64,000 nt of DNA. Source: Amaurobius ferox. Its lineage: Eukaryota > Arthropoda > Arachnida > Araneae > Amaurobiidae. The stretch's first letter is position 1. Every line of letters starts with the position of its first letter. Position numbers and translations under genes: made by a program. The stretch lies in NCBI GenBank assembly GCA_951213105.1, contig OX578134.1:138159793-138223792 (forward strand). The letters run 5' to 3'. Of this stretch, positions 1 through 16,672 are shown in pieces. The notes below the pieces were generated by a model, which had not been told where the DNA came from, did not search any database, and saw only the letters and a list, made by a program, of their open reading frames with translations.

Positions 1-480
1 ATAAAAGAAATTTTAAATAAATATTGCATTATAAATAGAGGTAATTTTAAATAAATATTACATTAATTCGGAAATTTTAAATAAACATTGAATTAAAAAT
101 AGAGGAAATTTTAAATAAATATTACATTAATTAAGAAATTTTAAATAAACATTGAATTATTAATTAGGGAATTTTAAATAAATATTACATTAATCAGAGG
201 AAAGTTTAAATGAACTTAAAATTTTAAATAAATATTGAATTATAAATAAAAAAAAAAAAAAATTTTTTTTGCATAATAAATAGAATTAATTTTAAATAAA
301 TATTACATTAATTAGGAAATTTTAAATAAACATTGAATTATTAATTAGGGAATTTTAAATAAATGTTACATTAATTAGGAAAGTTTAAATTAACATGAAA
401 TTTTAAAATAATATTGGAGTGCTATTAAAGGGGATTTTAGTAATTTTAAATAACTAGTGCATTATAAACAGATGGAATTC
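1..480. repeat. AT-rich tandem repeat, alternating 30/34-bp half-units
   Basis: The core TTTTAAATAAA recurs at positions 11, 45, 75, 109, 139 and onward, with spacings alternating between 34 and 30 bases, so the true period is a dimer of about 64 bp. One half-unit carries ATATTACATTAATT, the other ACATTGAATTA. Order decays after about 240, where a poly(A)/poly(T) stretch interrupts it. The array runs off the left edge of the window. No coding potential is seen. Confidence 0.75.
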
Positions 481-2411
481 TAAATAATTATTGCAAAAAA
501 TTAATTTAAGTAAGACTTTAACGGAAAACACTTTGCGATATTTTAAATATTATAAGCGAGTGATTTAGATGAAAAACGGAATAAATAAAAAAAATATATA
601 GGAATGGATATGGCGAAAATTATTTTTATGGTAATAACAAGAATTTAAATATAAGAATAAAGGGAAATTACATTAAAATCAATAAGCGGATAGTAAGGAC
701 ACGAAATTTGGATAAGTAAATGAATGTTTTAAAAATAAATAAATAAGTAAGGAATGAGAATAACATACAATTACTTTAACATAAGGGATAGCAATGAATA
801 GGAATTGATGACAATGAGACATATGTAAAAATTTAAAAATACTAATACAGTAATATAATAAATTTTGTTAAAGTTAAAAATTAAAACTTTAAGGAATATC
901 TATACATTTTTGAGTGAAACTAGGGGAATGATCTACCATCCTAAACGTACTTATATTGCACAGTAGCAAAACCGTGGTGAGGTTCCACGTTAATATTTAG
1001 CCATGCGCGATAAAGTAATTTTTCTTCTTTTTAAAATATAATGGATAAATAAAAACACTTACCCCTTTCATCGGCATACAGTACACCTTGATATATCCAA
1101 AAGGAACATCGCATATCACACTTCAAATTCCCTTTGCACATTATAAAAAGAAAATAATACACCTTCACATAAACCCAGGTAACACACATCTTTATCTTTC
1201 CCACGAGGTCGCTTTTTCTGCGGGGCCACAACTGTAAGAGCACGGAATCCTTTGAAAATCCGGAATTATCCGAATATCTAACCTTGCCAACCCTGGGAAA
1301 ACTGGTTTCATGAAAAGGGCTTGTTTACCGACGTTGACCGGAAAAGTTTATTCTGTGCATAGGTAGAAATTAAAGAAAATACTTACTGCTTTCGCAATGC
1401 TTCCTGTAAAGGAATTACGAATGTAGACCGTCAAAGAAATATAAGGGAGTTTTAAAATGTAAGATAATTACGGATTTATGGCAGATAATATTCAGAGAGA
1501 ACTACGGACACGAATTGGTTTATTAAAGGGAAAAATTTACAAGGAGTTTATAATAATAATGAAAAAAAAAAAAAAGGATAAGAGAATTATGAATTTTATT
1601 TGTAAATGGTTTATTGGAAGGAAAATTTGTAAGGAATTTATGATAAGAATGAATGTAAGAGAAGTAGGAAAAGTTTTAGGAAATGGTTTATTAGATGAAA
1701 ATTCTTAACGCTAAGGCGAGATTCGGAATACAGAATTTGGGATTATGTATATAAAAGGGATAGATAAAGGAGAGTTGATTGATAATTTGAAAAAAAAAAA
1801 AATATGTTTATTGTGTTTGTACAAATTTTGAATTTATTAGGAAATGTAATATGGCATGACAATTCGTGATAATATTGACAAAAATTTATTTGTTTGTTTT
1901 TCTTTGTATTTTCAATGAGATAGCATAATGTATTTGTAAATATTAGTAAATGGTGGGATGTTTAATCAATGAGAAAATTTCGTAGGCAACTTAAATGTTG
2001 AAAGGAATGTGAGAAAGAGAAATAAGAAAAAAAAAATGATAATAACGATAGGAGAAAGTACTGTATTTTGAAAATTGAATAATGGCGAATTAAGTAGGGA
2101 ATTATTTTTTTGTAAAAAAAAAAATAAAAAAAAAAAGTCAGGGACTTAATGTTTAATGGGTATTGTAAATTCCAGAGAGAGAATTTGTGTCATCAGACGG
2201 TATGTATATGTATGCATTGGTGTATCGATAAAGTGTGTGCCTCAACTAAGATTCGTCCATACATGAAAATCCAGTGATATGATACCGACAGTGATGTGTT
2301 GTTCTCACAAGAAAACTTTCTTTTTCCCACGTTTACTCTACAGCGAGAAGTGATGCAGTAACGTCATCCACATACAGAGTTCCAGACTTACAATTTTCTT
2401 TGCACTTCCAT
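481..2411. other. AT-rich non-coding stretch, nothing recognised
   Basis: This stretch is strongly AT-rich with several poly(A) runs (for example near 1561-1575 and 1790-1801). Open frames here are short and rich in Lys/Ile/Asn, as expected for AT-rich DNA. I see no domain, RNA gene or clear repeat boundary. Confidence 0.5.
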
Positions 2412-2590
2412 CACAGTGATACGATTATGCAGTGTCGTGCTTTCCACATAAACTTTCAAAGTCTACAGTTTTCACACCTCCATGACAGTGTGATAGACGA
2501 TGCAGTGTCGTGCCTTTCATATAAAATTTTCAAAGTCTACAGTTTTCACACCTCCATGACAGTGAGATAGACGATGCAATGTCGTGAAAC
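2412..2590. repeat. Short tandem repeat, ~74-bp unit
   Basis: About two and a half copies of a unit containing CAGTG...GATGCAGTGTCGTG followed by CTTTCA...AAAGTCTACAGTTTTCACAC. The AGTGTCG/AATGTCG landmark falls at 2431, 2504 and 2579, giving spacings of 73 and 75 bases. Related but more diverged sequence flanks it on both sides (2340-2700). Function unknown. Confidence 0.7.
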
Positions 2591-2939
2591 TTTCATTTTA
2601 CATATGTTTATTTCACAGCGAAACTACACAGTGATGTGCTCCATCTGCAGATCTCCAAGTTCTCGATTTTCTTTGCACATTCCAGGACACTGAACTAGGA
2701 AACAGTGGCGTGATATAGGGACGCAGACCCTCTGCTACAATTCTTTGTAAAAAAACCTTTTCACACTCTTTACAAACTTTTGAACTTTATCATTGCTATT
2801 ATGGATATGCCTTCAACTTTTGGACAGCCAATTTATTGGACTTAGAATCTCTATAGAACTCAAACATGTCAGACAGAAAAATATCTTATACTTTATCTTT
2901 CCAAGAGTTTGATGACAGTCATCGGAATTATGTTACTGT

Positions 2940-3670
2940 TTTGTTGTATATATATATGTGTGTGTGTAAATGCGTTTACAGGTTTTTTAGGTGAATACTA
3001 GCCTATGATACCCGTGATACTACGGGGATGGGGGTGAATGTCCCAAGGCAAATTTGGGACATTGAAAATTATGGAGGAGCGTAACCTACAAAGATGGTCC
3101 CTGTACTTCTCTTTTAATGCATATACACTTCCCTAAGAAAACACCTGCAAAAGGATGAGCAAGCCATGTTTCTGGGAAATATGGACAACGACCACCCAGT
3201 TACAAAGGGGCGCAGCAGGGCGCTCTTGGGGAGAGCTGACCCTTGTCCGGTTCGGCTGCACGTACACGCAAGGTCGTGAGAACCCTCGGTCCACCTGCCA
3301 GACATTAATTCTGGGGTGACCGCCATCCCCCTGTCAGCACAGCACCCAATAGCTGGACATTTTTTGGGAATATCCAATAAAGATACCAGGGGCTTTGATT
3401 GGGGGGACCAGTAAAAAACCTGGGGCTGAATTGTGTAGGAGGAGACATTTTTCCGATGATCGAGAGAGTGGTAGATTTTTCGAAAAGAACGGGGAATTGA
3501 GTTTAAGACTTCAGACAGAACGGAGAATTGGTTTGTGTGCTCGAGAGAGAAGAGCCTCTCAAAAATTACGTCTGCAGCGATGTCCGGCGATTCCTCCACC
3601 GAAGTGCCCCGTATCCAGTGGCGCAGCCAACGATATTCGAAGGTATGAAATGCATGTATCACATATTTAG
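2940..3670. other. GC-richer island, possible LTR and primer-binding-site remnant
   Basis: The island stands out from its surroundings by higher GC content. It holds overlapping open frames on both strands (182 codons on the minus strand, 91 on the plus), neither of which I recognise. A polyadenylation-like AATAAAG lies near 3376. Near 3620 the sequence TGGCGCAGCC resembles primer-binding sites next to the 5-prime LTR of some Ty3/gypsy elements. No second LTR or gag-pol sequence is visible, so this is only a weak suggestion. It could equally be an exon fragment or another repeat. Confidence 0.25.
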
Positions 3671-4099
3671 TCTGTTGACACAGTTTTAATTAATGTCGCA
3701 CTCTCTCGACATCTTGTTAAATCCACATTTGAGTAAATAGTAGGGACGAATTTAATTGCAAACAAAAATGGAGATTTTAATTACATTTAATTACATTAGT
3801 ATTCTTGATTCTAGAAAATGTCAATGGAGAGTCATTGTAATTTGTTAAGAATGTTAATTGAACCAATCGAATATGTTTTTATTATTATTATTTTTTAATT
3901 TCATTTTTATAAATAAACACATTGTTATTGTTTTATATCATGTCCGTTGTCCTCATTTGCCACTAATTTAATTCTATGTATTTTTGTTCGACACGGCCAA
4001 TGTCGGAGATGAGAAACTATACTAATTTATGCGTTCTAACAGGACGTGTGGTTAAAACCCACATAACATCTACCATATTTATTTTACCTGTAAAACGTG
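3671..4099. other. AT-rich spacer
   Basis: Low-complexity AT-rich DNA between the GC-richer island and the left inverted-repeat arm. No gene or repeat recognised. Confidence 0.4.
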
Positions 4100-7523
<3,424 letters not shown>

Positions 7524-8094
7524 TTAAATGATTTGGGCAGACACTAACACTAGACGCTTCACTACTGTCTGCGTGTCAAATTTCATAACTTTTCATAACA
7601 TTTATTATTATTATATTTCATATTATTATATTTCATAACTTTTATAACATTTATTATTCTAATTTCATAACATTTATTATTATTATGTTTGACCCCCGTC
7701 CCATCATCACAGACATATACAGTAATATATGTATAATACAAACATATGATCCTAGACATATATTTCTTTACTTCTATGATAATCACTTAACTAGAGCCGC
7801 TACCCGCTACTTTAAAATTGTCCGGGCTTAAAGACAAGACACGTACAGTCAAACCCTGTGTACGTACATATGTTAGTGTGTATGTGTCCGCGGACACGAT
7901 ATCTCACGAACGAATGATGCGTTTCGAATTATATTTATTACGATTTATAATCAGGGAATACTGCAATCGCATTCATTTTAGAGATGGTTTTATTCATTTT
8001 AAACGTGCAGAAGACACTCTTCCACCTATTTTCGATTGAATATTTGAAAAAATCAAAACCAAAATCAACACTTTTAATAATGATAAAAAAAAAA
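7524..8094. other. Spacer of the inverted repeat, left part
   Basis: The start holds short ATAACATTTATTATT repeats (7580-7690). From about 7818 it resembles the interior of the palindrome-ended family, with GTGTATGTGTCCGCGGACAC followed by GATATCTCACGAACGAATG. No gene is supported. Confidence 0.45.
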
Positions 8095-8935
8095 AAAAAT
8101 CATTTAAAGCGTAATTTTTACGAAATCAACGAAATATACAGACTGTAGAACGCCAGGATGAACAATTCTCAAGATATTGCATGATTTTCGAATAATTTTT
8201 TGATAACATCATTAATAAAAATCAGACTTTTGAATACTTGTAAATAAAATAATTATTAAACCGTTCATGAGATACACGATTTTCGCATAATTTTTTGAAA
8301 AAATCATTAAAAAATCAGAACATTTAGTACTGTTAAATAAAATATCATTAGAAAGCTTGAATAGTGTTAAATAAAATGCCATTTGAACCGTTCACGAGAT
8401 ATTGTATGATTTTCGAATAAATTTTGAAAATATCATAAAAATATCATTTCAAACATTAAAACGCTAGTATGAACCATTCTCGAGATATTGCAAGATTTTC
8501 GAATAGATTTATCAAAAAATCATTAAAAAATTAGACCTATGAATATTGTTTAATAAAAAATAATTTCAACCTACAGAATGCTAGCATGAACTGTTCTCGA
8601 GACATTGCACGATTTTCGAATGAATTTTTGAAAAAAATCATTAAAAAAATCAGACCTTTGCATACAGTTAATTAAAATAAAATAATTTCAAACTTTAGAA
8701 TGAACCGTTTTCTGTATGATTTTCACATAAATTTTTGAAAAATTGATTAACATATTAGACTTTTAAATACTGTTAACTAAAAAATCATCTCAAATTTTAG
8801 AAAGCTAACATAACTGTTCTTGAGATATTGCATGATTTTCGAATTTATTTTTGAAAAATTATTTCAAACTTTAGAATGCTACCATGAACTATTGAGATAT
8901 TGCACATTTTTCAAATAAATTATATAAAATTAAAA
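8095..8935 (+). repeat. Degenerate tandem repeat, roughly 100-130-bp units
   Basis: The phrase TGAACCGTTCTCGAGATATTGCA (varied, quoted here in consensus as CCGTTCTCGAGATATTGCA) followed by GATTTTCGAATAA, TTTTTGAAAAAATCATTAAAA and a TTTAGAACGCTAGCA block recurs about seven times. Some units are truncated. The same block occurs once in each palindrome-ended element near 25545, 26595 and 27460, so this looks like local amplification of that element's interior. Confidence 0.75.
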
Positions 8936-8985
8936 AAATAGTGCATATTGTTATATAAGTTAAATTTCCATATGCAGTATTAGGC

Positions 8986-11900
8986 AACATTAGTCAGAAC
9001 ATTTCATTTACGAGAGAAGATATATATATTTTTTTTGTTATAGTTTTGTATTTAGAAGCTTAAAAATTTGCCAATAGTCAGTTATTTCAATTAATATTAA
9101 TTAAATATCAATTTCATTTTGATGAGGATTTCATTTTGATAAGTATGAATACATAAATCATTTGTTTGGACTAGTAAGTTGCCAAAAGCTCCCAATTTAA
9201 ATTGACGTGGTGATAAAATAATTTAATGCTGAAATCTTTGTGGATCTTGTACACCATGAGTTCGCTGTAATAGAAATAAAATCATTACATCAGGTAGGGT
9301 AAGTCAAAATCATGTGCTGCCCACATCATATTTTTCACATAATGTATCAGTGCTTGAATTTTAACAGGGGTACGAACATTCATTCTTGAATTATATCCAC
9401 ACCTCACATACATACATACACATACAGAGGGCCATAAAATATTTTCAAAAAGTATTTGAAATATGTTCAAGAGGTCTTAAAATGTGCTTATCCGTCAAAA
9501 TTTCGAATTCTGAAAATTTTCAGGAAAACTATAAATAATATAATATACCAGCATTGTTTTCTCAAAATTTTTAAAATTCGAAATTTTGGCAAATATACTA
9601 ATGTTTTAAGATCCCCTGAACACATTTTGAACATTTTTGGAAAGATATATATAAATAAACCATACAAACCTAATCTATTTCATAATGTCCTGTTAATTAC
9701 ACCAAATGTTGAAAAATGCTCTTAATGCAGACAGATCTCTAAAGTATTCATAAATTGAATAGGCAGTGACATTTTATTTGCATTAAATGTATATTTGTAT
9801 TTTTGAAATTTGACATTAATAAAAATATATATTCACAAAACGTTTTCTTTAAATTAAAATATTTAAATGTCATGGTTGTTAATTTTTTCTGAAAATAAAT
9901 ATTTAACTATATTTTTTTAATTATTATTTTAATAAAAAAAAACATTAAAAATATAGCAAATCAAAGTTGACTATAGTTATAGTTTTAAAAAAAAAGTTAA
10001 AACTAAATCTGCATTTTTCTATCTTGTTTGTAAAGACTTGAAGTCTGAAATGCCCAATTTGCTTATCCTCATCATACAAATTAAAAATTAAAGAAAAGTA
10101 AAAATATATTTAGTTATATCAATTGATTTAAATACATTTTATTTTCTATAAATGTCCTTAAAAAAATTAGCCATTTTTCATTTATTTGAGAAACTTTTAA
10201 GGAATAATGTTTATAAGAATACAAACTAAAGAATAAAGATTGATAAAAAGTATCTTTCTGTTTCAAATCAAAGGCAATAAAGATCCTTCTTTATCAAGAT
10301 AAATAATACAGAGCACCAATATCAAAAGATGATTGTGTTCTAAATAATATTTCGTTTTTAAATTCTTTTTGATAGCAGTTACAGAATTTTTTTTTAATAT
10401 TTTTATAATACTGTTTAAGTTAAAGAAATGATTTTATTTCTATTAAATTTCAAATTTTTATATCTAATTGATTTAAATCAGTTATTTTTTTCTTAAAACT
10501 ATCTGATTTAAATCACTGCAACCCTCAATTGTTGTTGCAGTTCAAGTTCAATGTTCCATGAAAGTCATGTTAGATGTGTGGTAAAACTCACTTCGTAGGT
10601 CACCATAGAAGTTAAGGATGATTAGGGAGATTGCATCACTTAATTGCCTTAATGCAACACCAAGAAAAATATCTAGAATGAAATGAACTGCATTTTATAT
10701 ATGGTTAGTTTGCTATACTTTATTATTAATCCCGAATTTCTGATTAGTTTCAATAATTGATTAATATGTATACTAGGTAAATGATGAATACAAACATTAT
10801 CAAAGTAAATCCCCCTCCCCTGTTATTTCTTTCTTTATCTGTCCTTGGCAGTGTAAAATTGCAGTATATAATAAGTTTTATTATTTTCTGTGTAGTACTT
10901 TATTTGGTCTTAACCAGTTTTAACAAAGTAGTTTGTAGGTCCAAAAGTCCACCTGGAAGGTGATGGGTTAGGGAAAGGATGGTATGGTCCTTGTGGTTGC
11001 CACTTCCATTGAGGGCTGGTCTAAATTGGTTAGCATTGTCCCAGCAATTCAAACAGTTACCCCTTCAAGTAAGTCCGACGATCTGGGTAAATAAAAGAAA
11101 AAGATGATCCACAGTTGCTAGTTATTGCACTGGGAATATGATTAAAACACAACTTTAGACTGTCTCACCTTCTATTTAGTTGGTTTTATGACTATAAAAA
11201 AAATATCCATTAAATTCACAAAACCTTTTTTTTTTTTTTTTTTTAAATACATAATATTTTCTACTTCTTGCATACAGATCATAAAATAATAATTATATAA
11301 ATCTTCCTCAGTTAAAGATCATTTTAGGTGCCAATTTTGTAGTACATTGCTGAATCTGATGCTCTCCATCTTCCAACCCTCTTCTTCTGACCATCTGTCA
11401 AAATTGCTTTTTAGGATTATTTTATTCAGATAATGAGTAAAAACTTTAGATTCACTTTAATACCTTCTACTGATAACTATAAAAAAAAAAAAAAGGGAGA
11501 AATGCATATTATGTTTGTCAACAAATTGAAACTGTTTACACTGCCATTGATCAGTATTATGAAGTGTTGCTTGAAGTTCAAGTTCCCTGTGATTGCCACA
11601 ATTTATAAGGCTAGATCAACACTGGGTCTTTACGAAAATTTGAATTTTCTCAAACACCCTAGAATTTATGGTAACATTTCAATTCATAGACAATTGCATC
11701 AAACAAAATGCTCTCCTGTATGTAAAACAGCAGAGAAGGATGCACAGATCAGATATTGTTTTTTGATCTGAAATTTGAAAAAAATATATATAAAAACCAC
11801 TTTGAAATATGATAACTGAAAACAGTTCAATTTTTAGAGAGTTTTGTTGAACAGGATGCTATCCTACCTTTGTATAAAAACATAAGAATAGAATCTAGAG

Positions 11901-14100
11901 ACTACGTCATATATTGATGAAAAAATCAATATATAGCATTTCAGCCACACAATGGCATAGAGCAGCTAAAAATTGGCAGTTTATTTTCCTCACTGAAATG
12001 AGTTTCTTACACAGAAAAAATTAAAGTAAAATGACTTTTTCTTAAATTAGTTTTCAAAGGATAAAGTACTATGATTGTTTATTCCTTTTCTTATCTTTAT
12101 CACTTTTGTTGCCTCGTCTCCTTTATATATCTTTACTGTTTTTATACAATAACCAATCAGCGAGCATACAATAATCAACCAGTGTGTACAAAATATAGTC
12201 AATTTAATTATAACCTCTAACAATGAATTTAGTTTTAAAAAATGCACACTTCCATGCTTGCTCATATTATAAGAGAGGAAGATAATCTGTAAAGTATAAT
12301 TTGTAGATGCTACCTCAATGTCAGCTAGAATCATCTCAGTTTCATATGTTAAAAAATTTGCTAGCTTATGATGGGAAAATAGCTGACAGGAAAATATTTG
12401 AACAGACTACATTTTGAGACAAAGTTAGATATTCCCTTTATAAAAAATTCTTATATCCAAAGAATTGATCTCACACTTTGCACCAATGATTATAATTAGG
12501 GCTCTGGGGTTAGAGTCTGAAAAAATATACCATATATGACTCTCCAAAATAAAATTATTTCAAAATAATTTTTTAATATTTCTAAATAGATTTTAAGTTA
12601 TAAATTAAAAAATATCAAATGCTTAGCAATTAAAATCCATTGACGTGAAAAAGTAATTTTAATAAAATATAGATTAACATAAACATATTTTGATGAGATA
12701 AAAGTTATGCTTGTCTGAAATTAGGATAGAAATAAATACTTCTGAATTCATAATTAAATTACTGTATGGGGCTTTGATCATATAATCACTATAACAAACA
12801 TTCTGCAGTTGTGTCAAATTTTTGTAAGTCAACACAAAAATGCAAAATTTTGTCGCAACCACAAAAAATTCGCAGATTTCACTAATTTTTACATTGATGA
12901 TATAGAACATTTCATGAGAATTTATATATTTCATGTCAATGATTGTATTGGCTCCTTTTGGACAATGAATTGTAAAATAATATTTAAATTTTGAAACAAT
13001 CATTACATAGATTACAGTACAATGGTATAATTTGAACAGGTTGGTTAGTTATTTTAATGCACATGGTCCATTCAGACAAACTATATCAAACAATAGAAAA
13101 AAAAACAAATAACAAGCAGCTAATTATGTTTATTAATCATATTTACTTACATGATCTATGTAAATAACAACAAAACACAAGTAAATAACAAATGAAGAAA
13201 TAAAAAATGTTTAAAATATTCATGCAAAACAGCTTTAGACATATTTGTTAAAAATAAAAAATTACAGGGCTTTGCTTTTAACTTTGAAAAGTACGCAGAG
13301 TTTAAACAATGCTCTTTTCTAACATTTTCTAAAAGAAATCTTATTTTGCTAAACATGCTATTGTAGGTAAAATGCTAAAGCTCATGAATGACATGAACCC
13401 AACTTAAGTCCTGGGATTCTGGGTAGCATGAATATTTTGAGAAAAAAGAATTAAAATAGTGCATAAAAGTAAAAATTGCATATTTTATAATTAGTTAAGA
13501 TTGGTTGATGGAAAAAGAGAGGATATGTATGTACTTCGAACTTAGAAGACTGCAAATTATGATTAATCATTAATGTTAAGGATAACATGCATCGGGTAAT
13601 TTCTGAAGGGAATCTGTACATTTTTCTAAAGTTTTTGGCTTACTGGGACATTAAATTAGTCTATGCTTTTATAACGAACACCTATTATTCATGACTGAAA
13701 AGATATTCCCACATTATAGTATGACTTTACATTTGAGATTTTAGTACAATTTGCATTTTAAATAGAATAGAAAATTTGCAAATTATAGTAATTGTAATAA
13801 ATTTTACAGATGTATATCTTATATCTACTATTAAAAAAATTAAAACTGGCACTTAGGCTAAAGAAAATCTGAAAATGCTAAATTAATTCAAAAGATTTTA
13901 ACTAAAATATTAAAGATTTTAATTTGCTAGTTTAACATGTAGAAATTTCAAATTATACTCAAACAACTAAAACTAAATTTTGTCAGTTTTACCTGACCCT
14001 GATTTCTCAAATGGTTTAGAAACAATAAACACATATTATTAAGGCATACAAAATATTAACGAGCAGTTCAATATTGTCAAAATATTATCATCTCTAGAGT
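8986..14100. other. Central AT-rich region, no gene recognised
   Basis: About 5 kb between the innermost mirrored segments. Apart from the diverged SINE body near 10937 there are only short open frames (longest 112 codons at 11433-11771, spanning a poly(A) run). I see no transposase, polymerase or other conserved domain. Confidence 0.5.
10937..11107 (+). mobile_element. Diverged solo copy of the SINE body
   Basis: The order of blocks matches the SINE bodies inside the Helitron array: GGTCC...AAGTCC, GGAAGGTGATGG, AGGGAAAGGATGGTATGGTCC, GGCTGGTCTAAATTGG, CAAACAGTTACC, AAGTAAGTCCGACGATCTGG, then GTAAATAAAAGAAAAAGATG. The tRNA-like head with A and B boxes is missing. It shows that this SINE family is dispersed in the genome outside the Helitrons, and this copy is much older. 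Confidence 0.65.
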
Positions 14101-14134
14101 AGAATGATTTAGATTCACGAGAATGATGTTGCAT

Positions 14135-14400
14135 AGCATTGCATATGGAAATTTAACATATTTCACAATACTTACTACTTTTTTAATTTCGTATGATTTT
14201 TTTTTTAAATTAATTTGAGAAACATGCAATATCTCGAGAACGATTAATGCTGTTCTAAATTAAAATCATTTTCTAATTAAAAATTACGTATGAAATAATT
14301 TATGTAACAATATTCAAAGTTCTAATTATGAAAAATGTATTCTTAACTCGTGCAATATCTTTAAAACGGTCCATGCTAGTTTTCTATAGGTTTTTGATAC
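14135..14400 (-). repeat. Inverted partner of the 8095-8985 repeat
   Basis: CATATGGAAATTTAAC (about 14143) is the mirror of GTTAAATTTCCATATG near 8961. Further in, TGCAATATCTCGAGAAC and GTGCAATATCT...ACGGTCCATGCTAG are minus-strand copies of the tandem unit. The large inverted repeat therefore once reached further toward its centre, but this arm kept only about two units. Confidence 0.6.
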
Positions 14401-14747
14401 AAATTATTAAGGGTATGGAGAGATAGGTAATCCGGGCTCGCGGCCTTATTTTGCTTAGACCTTATTTCAATTTCTCTTCACACTGAGCTTAATTTTAAAG
14501 TAGTTTGTGTATTTTAGAGAAAATTTAAAGTGTAAGATGTTCGAGTTATAAAAAATACAGTAGACGAAACCTGAAAATAATAAATATAAATATTAATTTT
14601 TTCTTGAATGAGCAAAACATTAAAAATGGAACATCTTTGCCCCTTTGTAAATCAGATTTGTTACAATACCACATGGTTTTTTTTTACCTGGAGATAGAAA
14701 GAAAAATATTTTGCGCAAAAAATTATTTTTTCACTTCCATAATTATT

Positions 14748-14750
<3 letters not shown>

Positions 14751-14798
<48 letters not shown>
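14751..14798. repeat. (TA)n microsatellite
   Basis: 48 bases of uninterrupted TA dinucleotide. Confidence 0.95.
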
Positions 14799-14801
<3 letters not shown>

Positions 14802-14891
14802 TATTAAATCCAAAGTTAGAATGTATGTAGTAACTCATAATACACTATTCCAAAATTTTCTACAAAATACAAAGAAATAAAAGAAATAATA

Positions 14892-14896
14892 TTATA

Positions 14897-14949
<53 letters not shown>

Positions 14950-14967
14950 TATATATTATATATATTA
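14892..14967. repeat. (TA)n microsatellite, compound
   Basis: TA dinucleotide runs broken by TTA/ATTA interruptions. Confidence 0.9.
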
Positions 14968-15041
14968 GAAGAGGTCAAAAATCCGGGCCTGGGAGCAATC
15001 ACAATCAATCACCCTGTTCCCACCCCCTTCTCAATAGGCAT

Positions 15042-16638
15042 GCAGATTATGAACTAATCTACTGTATGAATGTAGGAGAAAGCCGAGTCAACTCCTTTTT
15101 GCATAACCTCACAAACACACTTGTGAGTACGAGTACGATCCCTCTTGCCTCTTATTCTCCCCAAAAGTCAATGCCAGAGGCGGAATGCCCTCTACGGCGT
15201 AAACGGCAGACATCTGTGACCTTGACAAAGAATGTGAACTAATCATCCGTGTCTTCTTTGAACAATTCTGAAAAATGCAGGGGTGGGTCTTCCTGTTAGA
15301 ATGGTTGAAGAACTTTCTCCATAGCTCTCTACGAGACGAGAATTTTATATATTTGATAATACTTCTGCATTTTTAGGTTTAAGTAATTTTTTTTATAAAT
15401 GTTTTTGAAAAACAGGCACCATCTCGAAAACGGCTCATGCTAAGGTTCTAAAGTTTCTGTCATTCGTTTTCTAATGAAAAATTACGGTCGAAATGATTAT
15501 TTATTTATGATTATTGAAGATCCCAATTTTTAAAGAAGTTTTCAAAAATTCATTTTAAAATTAAGGGAATGTTCCCAAGGCCTGATTAAGCCAATGTGAG
15601 GTTCGGTGTTAATTGGGGGCCCCCTTACACTCACGGCATACCAAATGCATGCAAAGAAAAAAAATCACAAAGCAAATTTGGAAGTTTAGGATCACTAACC
15701 CGAAGGCACTTTTGTAAATGTAGAACTTTTTATTTAAAAGTAAAACTTTAAAATATGTATAATATTTAAAACTATTAACACATATTTTCAAAATTTAAAA
15801 TAAAAACTAACATTATCAGCTTATATTATTTAAATAATTAAATAAATAATTATTTCTGAATAAAATGGTTTAACACATACAATATTTAGAGGCCCCTAAA
15901 ATTTGGGGACACAGGACGCGGCCCCCGGAGGCCCGTGCGTTTATCAGACCCTGAGTGTTCCAAACATTCGATTGCGTTTAACATCAATAGGCTTTCATTA
16001 TTCATCGATTGAAATAATCGTACCAAGTTTTTTCTGAAACGTTCATTTGTGAGATTTCGCTTCCACACTCACACTAACATACTTATAGACAAACAGACCT
16101 TCCCTCAAAAACGTTCGCTTCGATTTCAGGAATGCTTAAAACGTGTGCTTTTCTGTCGAAAACTCGAATTCGAATTTTCGACTTTGTCACAATACTTTCC
16201 TTATATACATTATACTGTAATGTAGGGAAAGTAAGAATTATGCATGCACCTGATGCGCACGAATCATGTTATATATATAATAGTCTTCAATAGTTTTTAT
16301 TCCTTACGACATTGATTTTGCAAACATTATTCAAACCACCTATATTGAAGGTGTTACATGTCTTATGTAGTTTCGCACCTGGTCAACATTCAAAGAGCTA
16401 TGGCGCCAATAAATTTTTGAAGTTGGGGTAATTCACTTTTTTCATAATCAATATCAGAATGAATGAAAAAAAAAGAACCCATGTATTTTATGAGATTTTG
16501 ATCTTAGAAAGTAAATATATATATATATATATATTTCAAGTTGGAAACAGTTATAACACAACGCAAATTAGCCAAATGCATCACTTCACCTAAATAACTT
16601 GTTGCTATTATCAACAAATATTTTTTTTTTCAGACTTA

Positions 16639-16672
<34 letters not shown>

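Noticed and set aside
3114..3662. 182-codon minus-strand frame
   Set aside because: It overlaps a plus-strand frame in the GC-richer island, has no recognisable motif and no support as a gene.
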